Shown here one piece after another: positions 61,101 to 64,000 of a stretch of DNA of 64,000 nucleotides. The stretch is from NCBI RefSeq assembly GCF_963855985.1, contig NC_087092.1, positions 7,006,001 to 7,070,000 of the forward strand, in the 5' to 3' direction. Every line of letters begins with the position of its first letter. Within the stretch, counting starts at the first letter, position 1. Made by a program: the position numbers and the translations under genes. The notes beneath the pieces were generated by a model. That model made no database searches, was not told the DNA's origin, and was given only the letters and a program-made list of their open reading frames with translations. This stretch comes from Ostrinia nubilalis (lineage: Eukaryota; Arthropoda; Insecta; Lepidoptera; Crambidae).

Positions 61101-64000
61101 CGGGCTAACCCTAAACGTTAATCGGATAAAATCTACGTAATCCTTCGTCCCAAGCCGTTCTCAGAGTTCATTATTTATTATGAATATTAGTCAATTTTTA
61201 TTTAGTCGGCGGGGCAAGCGGCCGCTGCAATTAACTCGCCAACCCTGTAATTATGGTCAGTAAATTTCTGGACGTCTCGGCCGCGACTGTATATTGTTCT
61301 ATCTCTTGTGACGATTATACTCGCCTTTGCTACCAATGCGAATATTGGCCGAAATGTTTTCGTGATGGAATTGGTTTATTGGATTCGAACGTTTTTTGCA
61401 CGAGATATGCTTCGATGTTTGTGATATCGATTGTGGTTGGATTGATTTCTGCGTTTTTAGATGAGTTATTGATGGATGTTTAGGATACAGGTCAATAATA
61501 CGCTGATACTGAAATTAAGATTGGTAGGTTGATAGATATTATAACCATCGTTTGATAGAAACTATAATGCACGGAGAGACGATGAGAGCTTTCCTATATA
61601 CTAAAATTATGAGAACTTTTAAAATTTTTCTTCTACATTTTTAGCCAAGGGCCTGCGGTTACACTTAAGTTTAGCCGGCTAATCTTAAGTTTATGTTCAC
61701 ACCTATCTTTAGCCGTAACAGATACATATCTATAGCCCTTTATATAAAAGTAACTCCAAAATGTAGAGTCAGTTCTCTTTGGATAATATAACTTTTTTGC
61801 TTTAATTAAAAAACGTCGAATAGCTATTACTGCTGCGTAGATAACGTGACAAAAACTACTTTGAATATTAGCATTAATTTTCCGGCTATCGTTGATAAAG
61901 TAATAATAAAAAGGCTCCCCTATCCTAATGCGACCATTAAACCGTCGAAAACTTCTTTTAAGTTCCATGTTGAGTCAAAACTTTCAGAGTTAATTACATA
62001 TGGGTTCTATCTGCGGATGGAATCGCGGGACTCAATTACGTGTTTCCTATTTTTGTGTAGAACTATATCTGATATTCATAAATATATGATGATTGCGTCG
62101 CTTTATTACGTCTAATGTGAGTTGAAAACGATTAGGCAGGTGTGTTGAAGCCTAGGCAACGTTCGTAGATTGATTATCAATATCGTCATACAGCACTCTC
62201 CATAACAATGTTCCTTTTAATGCCCCAGTTGAAAGTACTTCTGTCATAAGAATGGTTTCTTATTCCAACTTCAATTTATCGTTTCCAACTTCTAATTAAG
62301 TTTCTGAAATCATGCACATTTAATTTTCGATGTTGCATAGTAAAAGTAGCTTTTAGTTTGAGCGTCACTATTCCGGATTAAATTGTTTCAGTCCCAGTGC
62401 ATGTCAATTATTGAACTAACTAATTATTGAACCAAGAGTCTTCGTTGTTTAAAATTCATTTGGTCACATTCCAACGTCTTGACATAATATCCTTAGCATA
62501 CACAATAGGAAGTGTGCCTGCTGACCTTACTCTTTAGCTTTTCGATCTGTCATGTTTGTCTCTTTTTTTCCTTAATCGTACGCTGAAACTAAGAGGCAAG
62601 ATCCATAACAGGAAATAGGTCCTAACAAATAAGTCGGAGCATGTTGATCCCTGACCCCCATTCATTCACAATTAGAGTCGTGTCGTGACGTAGCGCGTGC
62701 GGTGTCGTGAGTCGACACACTATGGGATTCCCGTCATGAGTCGGCAAAATGTGCTCATTCATACGTAGGTACACATAGATCGCTTTCTGCTGAGATTTGA
62801 GTTTGGTTACTCAAGCTAGGTCTAAAACTTTTTGCCCGATAACTAGCAAGTTTACGTAAATGAACCTAACTTCATTGCACAAGCGTCCTCACTTTGAGGA
62901 GTTATTTATCTCAATGTTTAGATCACCGTAATATTGAACTGAAAGTTCCTGAAACCTACACAGACGCAATACCTCGAACCCAATATCAGTAATGCGATAC
63001 ATACAGCAAAACAAAACCAAACGAGTATGTAGAACGAGTATGAAGCAAAAGGACGATACATAGTACGTAGCGCGCCCTGCGAGGGAAGAGTAGCGATCTG
63101 TAAAAATCTGAAAATGTATGCCCGCTTTAACCTAAATTGCCATTTTATTATTTCGGGAAGTATTTTTCATAAAAAAAATTAAACGAGTTCAAATGAATTC
63201 ACGTTTTACAGAATATGAAATCACACTTGTTATCTCACATCTCACAAACGGCTGAAAGCTTATAGCTAAGCTTTCTGAATCGAAAGCATGGTTACCGAAC
63301 AACATTGTATCACCTAACCGATGCCACACAGCAAGAACATTTCAATACATAATAATTCATTTACGAAATAAATAACGACACCGATGGACCAAATAGAGCG
63401 GGTAAAGGACTGGCCGGCGCGGGCGCAGCCGACCTGCGACCTGATATTTGCATACAATGTTCGTGCGTGGGCGACTCGCGCATACCACTCGCGCGAGCGT
63501 CTGATAGGGCTGCCAGTGATACTCTTTGGTTTTACTTTTTTTTAATTCTCTTTTAACTTTTTTACTTTGGGACTCAAATGTATCTTGTTGCTATCACAGT
63601 GTCCAGTAAATAACATTACTAAATGCGAGTAGATACTAAGTATCTATGGAACGTAGGCACGTAACTGAAGATTATAGAACTATTGAAGTCGTTAAATGGA
63701 ATTGTATTGTCATGTTTGTGGTATTATAAAGAGCTGTGGTTTTTTGAATAAAGGGGAATAAAATAAATAAATTAATCTCTTTTTAATTATTTCAAAAGAA
63801 TATATGAATTTTCTTTACTATAAATGATTAAGACAATTAAGCTTATAGGAATTGATAAACATAATAAGACTATTATAAACGAGAAAGTTTTGTGAATGAG
63901 AAATCGCAATCATAATATTTGGTTAGGCTCTAGGTATCCGTTAAATGTAATATAATTAATTACTCAAATAAATAAGCTAACTAATACCTAATTTGACCTA
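58150..64000. other. Upstream intergenic DNA, distal part
   Basis: No gene is supported; the longest ORF has 111 codons and no domain. GC-richer, TAAT-rich blocks at 58200-58400, 58600-58720, 59000-59300, 59550-59850, 60290-60600, 61190-61290 and 63370-63510 resemble enhancer or promoter DNA. The last contains ATTTGCAT, an octamer-like site. Whether any of it serves Sp8 or a gene beyond the window cannot be told. Confidence 0.4.

Noticed and set aside
61655..61740. MITE-like start AGGGCCTGCGGTTACACTTA
   Set aside because: It resembles a transposon end and has internal TTAAGTTTA repeats, but no partner end was found to define an element.

Overview
The window looks like lepidopteran (moth or butterfly) nuclear DNA. 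It is AT-rich, carries many short taggtac/tacctac runs, contains Helitron ends and MITEs of types common in Lepidoptera, and holds a single spliced developmental gene in tens of kilobases of non-coding DNA. No bacterial-style operon, rRNA, convincing tRNA gene or CRISPR array was seen.

The one gene I can support is an Sp-family zinc-finger transcription factor of the Sp6-9 group, orthologous to vertebrate Sp8/Sp9 and to the Drosophila gene named Sp1. It lies on the minus strand. I rebuilt it from three coding exons whose splice sites and reading frame all agree: exon A 51401..51321 (27 codons, start Met), a 48-base micro-exon B 47094..47047 (16 codons) and the large terminal exon C 10932..9805 (375 codons plus stop). 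All joins are phase 0 and give 418 residues. The Sp box lies just after the B/C junction and would be missed by a single-exon ORF call. The Btd box and three C2H2 fingers follow near the C-terminus. Intron 1 is 4,226 bases and intron 2 is 36,114 bases.

Layout: 1-8.9 kb is downstream intergenic DNA with TE scraps, a perfect hairpin and a homeodomain-like repeat cluster. 8.9-9.8 kb is the AT-rich 3' UTR zone with several poly(A) signals. 9.8-10.9 kb is exon C. 10.9-47.0 kb is intron 2, which holds many GC-richer islands that look like conserved regulatory DNA, two MITEs, a foldback repeat, a long inverted repeat around a dead retrotransposon RNase H fragment (26.7-29.9 kb), a Helitron with a nested MITE (36.4-37.9 kb) and a GC-box island (39.9-40.2 kb). 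47.1-51.3 kb is intron 1. 51.4-51.7 kb is the GC-rich 5' end and candidate promoter. 51.7-64 kb is upstream intergenic DNA with a 1.6-kb element bounded by perfect 39-base terminal inverted repeats.

Sp8/Sp9 factors act in appendage outgrowth and neural patterning. A giant intron rich in GC islands fits a gene under complex enhancer control. The regulatory calls are inferences from composition and short motifs; conservation was not tested.
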